A stretch of DNA of 7,793 nt from an uncultured Eubacteriaceae bacterium (GTDB taxonomy: Bacteria; Bacillota; Clostridia; Eubacteriales; Eubacteriaceae): NCBI GenBank assembly GCA_947630385.1, contig CANRHG010000088.1, positions 1 through 7,793 on the forward strand, in the 5' to 3' direction. Position 1 is the stretch's first letter. Each line of letters opens with the position of its first letter. Below the pieces are notes generated by a model. That model did no database searches. It was given only the letters and a program-made list of their open reading frames with translations, and was not told where the DNA came from. The position numbers and the translations under genes are program-made. Below, piece after piece: positions 6,455 to 7,793 of this stretch.

Positions 6455-7069
6455 TTGAATAAATATCGCCAATTAAGAAAAGAAAAGAAAATGTCTCAGG
6501 CAAGTCTTGCCGAACGACTAGGCGTTTCCCAAACGGCAGTAAGTCAGTGGGAAACCAATAAAAACTATCCGGATATCAGTACGATCAAAGAATTGGCCGA
6601 AATTTTTGCGGTCACAACCGATTACCTTTTAAATGTTGATACGAGTAAATTAAAAAAGGAAAACGAAATTGTCGTTTATAACCGAATTCCAGCGGGAATT
6701 GAATGGGCTAACATTCAAGACCGTTACGGATTTGAAGAAATCGGTGCCTCGTATTTGGATACCGGAAAACATTTTATCGGATACCGGATCTCAGATAAAA
6801 CCTATGAACCGGTCTTTTATGAAAACGACATTTTGATCATCGAAACTAGAGATAATTGCAACAATGGAGATTATGCTCTTGTTCAGTCTAGATTAAAAGA
6901 CGCTGAGATCAAAAGAGTCTACTATAAGAATAATGGAATTCTAGCTCAACCCGTATCTTATCAAGGCGGCGAAGGGGAATTCTTTGTTACGAACTCAAGA
7001 GACCGTTTTACTATACTAGGAGTGGTCCGAGAAGTTCGTAGAAAATTTGTTTCAGAAGAAGAAGAGTGA
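6455..7069 (+). CDS. HTH (XRE/CI-type) repressor with LexA-like S24 domain
   Basis: This is a cytoplasmic DNA-binding regulator of 204 residues. Residues about 3-58 form an XRE/lambda-CI helix-turn-helix (MSQASLAERLGVSQTAVSQW at 13-32, NYPDISTIKELAEIF at 37-51). After a short linker, residues about 75-195 match the LexA/CI S24 autoproteolysis fold: RIPAGI at 77-82 gives an Ala80-Gly81 pair where the family is cleaved, RISDKTYEP at 111-119 aligns with the usual KxKGDSMEP, and IKR at 152-154 gives Lys153 as the general base. The nucleophile position holds Thr116 instead of Ser, with the 37-residue spacing to Lys153 kept as in E. coli LexA Ser119-Lys156. Self-cleavage may therefore be altered or lost. 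It starts at TTG with AAAAGGGG 7 nt upstream, is more AT-rich than the genes to its left, and ends one base before a strong terminator. It is not LexA itself, whose N-terminal domain is winged; phage-like or stress repressor is the best class. Confidence 0.88.
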   Translation: MNKYRQLRKEKKMSQASLAERLGVSQTAVSQWETNKNYPDISTIKELAEIFAVTTDYLLNVDTSKLKKENEIVVYNRIPAGIEWANIQDRYGFEEIGASYLDTGKHFIGYRISDKTYEPVFYENDILIIETRDNCNNGDYALVQSRLKDAEIKRVYYKNNGILAQPVSYQGGEGEFFVTNSRDRFTILGVVREVRRKFVSEEEE

Positions 7070-7070
7070 T

Positions 7071-7097
7071 CCTCGAGGAAAACCTCGAGGTTTTTTT
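7071..7097 (+). terminator. intrinsic terminator of the repressor gene
   Basis: An 8-bp all-paired stem CCTCGAGG/CCTCGAGG (7071-7078, 7083-7090), an AAAA loop and a run of seven T form a textbook Rho-independent terminator beginning one base after the TGA stop. Each arm is itself a palindrome, so the arms are both direct and inverted repeats, and AAAACCTCGAGGTTTT is a perfect 16-nt palindrome. Confidence 0.93.
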
Positions 7098-7116
7098 ATG
7101 GAAAATTTAAAAAAAG

Positions 7117-7128
7117 AAAAGCGAAGAT
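7117..7128 (+). repeat. right copy of the 12-bp inverted repeat
   Basis: AAAAGCGAAGAT pairs with ATCTTCGCTTTT at 6301-6312. It sits 20 bp after the repressor terminator. No target-site duplication around the pair was recognised. Confidence 0.4.
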
Positions 7129-7242
7129 CATTTCAGTAAATAAAAAATCTTATAGCTTGGTTTTTATAAAATATCTTTCAATTTATTTTTAATCATTTAG
7201 AGGGGAATTTCCACATTTGCAATTCCAGTTTATTAAATAAAA

Positions 7243-7568
7243 CTATAATTTAGATAAAGCCTCAAAAATATCTTTATCCCTATTTAATATGCGATCGGAA
7301 AATTCTTTATAATGGTCATCGTTTTCTAAAACCCTTTGATTAAGATTTAGATCTGAAGAATTACTTTTTTTGGGAGTGGTACAAATTGTGGGTATGGAAT
7401 GAATTTCGATTTGTCAAACATTTTTTTAAGACGAGAAAACTAAAAGAATTCTGAGGTTAAAATAAGTCAGATTTGATCCTGGAATATAAAATCATAACCT
7501 AAAAGAACTCTTTAAATCGCAGGACCTATAACAGTTTTCACGTCCCGCTTTACGACCGTTACGTTCAT
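7243..7568 (-). pseudogene. possible decayed minus-strand gene, unidentified
   Basis: Reading the minus strand from ATG at 7568, which has a good Shine-Dalgarno (GGAG at 7575-7578), gives 18 codons and then TAA. The same frame continues coding-like through TGA and TAG to another ATG at 7421 (MFDKSKFIPYPQFVPLPKK). At the A7 run (7365-7371) a -1 shift leads into a second frame, open from 7413 to 7243, whose end (QRVLENDDHYKEFSD... to IFEALSKL) looks protein-like, with charged and hydrophobic residues well mixed. That second frame has no ATG, GTG or TTG start of its own. This fits a gene broken by several stops and a frameshift, or chance frames in AT-rich DNA. I do not recognise the product. 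Confidence 0.25.
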
Positions 7569-7667
7569 TACTTTCTCCGGCTACTGTGAAGTTTAAAATA
7601 TGTCGATCAGACAACGACTTTTTTAGAGTTTAATTTACCAAAGCAGCGAATCAGTCGGGTAGATCAG

Positions 7668-7793
7668 ATGAGTAAGTCTCTCCTTTGCAGACTTAAAGAT
7701 GATCTTCCTGAAACGATGACTCCTTTTAAGTCTTATCCTAAAGTGTTTGAGTTTGACGAAGCCTTAAGACTGGTTTTTAAAAAAGAACTGGAT
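7668..7793 (+). CDS. possible N-terminal part of an unidentified gene, cut by the window end
   Basis: An ATG at 7668 opens a frame of 42 codons that runs off the right edge without a stop (begins MSKSLLCRLKDD, later FDEALRLVFKKEL). The frame is open upstream to 7590 after a TGA at 7587-7589, without an earlier standard start, and the upstream part (TTTFLEFNLPKQRISRVDQ) is also protein-like. The Shine-Dalgarno before 7668 is weak. It may be the true start of a gene, or the 3' part of a broken one. I do not recognise a family. Confidence 0.3.
   Translation, partial: MSKSLLCRLKDDLPETMTPFKSYPKVFEFDEALRLVFKKELD

Larger units (their letters stand above)
7098..7667. other. AT-rich stretch without an intact recognisable gene
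   Basis: About 570 bp downstream of the repressor terminator. No complete gene with good start signals and family match is seen on either strand. Contents: an AT-rich part at 7098-7240 with no coding signal, including TTATAGCTT at 7150-7158, which is inverse to AAGCTATAA at 6433-6441; minus-strand coding-like fragments at 7243-7614, listed separately; and an imperfect direct repeat CTAAAAGAAYTCT at 7440-7452 and 7499-7511. The base composition differs from the left part of the window, so this may be an accessory or decayed segment. Confidence 0.5.

Noticed and set aside
7341..7455. A Trp/Phe-rich plus-strand frame ending WNEFRFVKHFF... and stopping at about 7453
   Set aside because: No start codon with ribosome binding site, and the skewed composition is typical of the reverse of an AT-rich frame; opposite to a more protein-like minus frame.
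7492..7614. A 40-codon minus-strand frame from TTG 7614 (contains ERNGRKAGRENC)
   Set aside because: Coding-like in composition but has no clear Shine-Dalgarno or recognised family, and it overlaps the better-started mini-ORF at 7568.

Overview
The window looks like a chromosomal segment from a low-to-moderate GC Gram-positive bacterium (Bacillota, probably an anaerobic Clostridia-type organism). This is an inference from purine-rich Shine-Dalgarno sites, frequent TTG starts, a rhodanese-less ThiI paired with a NifS-type cysteine desulfurase, a Cof-type HAD phosphatase and a lipoprotein-type ApbE. Seven complete protein genes are supported. No rRNA, tRNA, CRISPR array or intact mobile element is visible.

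Layout: (1) 8-1790, minus strand: a HAD-family phosphatase followed by an ApbE-type flavin transferase lipoprotein, overlapping by 38 bp and probably co-transcribed. (2) 1791-1889: a short divergent promoter region. (3) 1890-3440, plus strand: a 516-residue sodium:solute symporter whose end overlaps the end of thiI by 13 bp. (4) 3428-6262, minus strand: a tightly overlapping set read dcd (dCTP deaminase), cysteine desulfurase, thiI. The last two form a sulfur relay for 4-thiouridine in tRNA. (5) 6263-6454: an AT-rich divergent control region. (6) 6455-7069, plus strand: a helix-turn-helix repressor with a LexA/CI-like S24 domain, closed by a strong intrinsic terminator at 7071-7097. (7) 7098-7793: AT-rich DNA with no intact recognisable gene. 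It holds fragmentary coding-like stretches on the minus strand and a possible gene start running off the right edge.

How they fit together: cysteine desulfurase and ThiI act in sequence (cysteine to persulfide to s4U), and dcd upstream supplies dUMP/dUTP for thymidylate synthesis. ApbE attaches FMN to extracytoplasmic proteins; its target is not in the window. The symporter and HAD phosphatase have no predictable substrate. The S24-type repressor is divergent to dcd and could control itself and dcd.

Nothing here is a clear new multi-gene system. The best leads are: the repressor, which appears to have Thr where the S24 nucleophile Ser is expected while keeping the Lys spacing and an Ala-Gly site; the dCTP deaminase, whose active-site segment resembles the bifunctional dUMP-forming type; and the decayed or frameshifted coding traces at 7243-7793.
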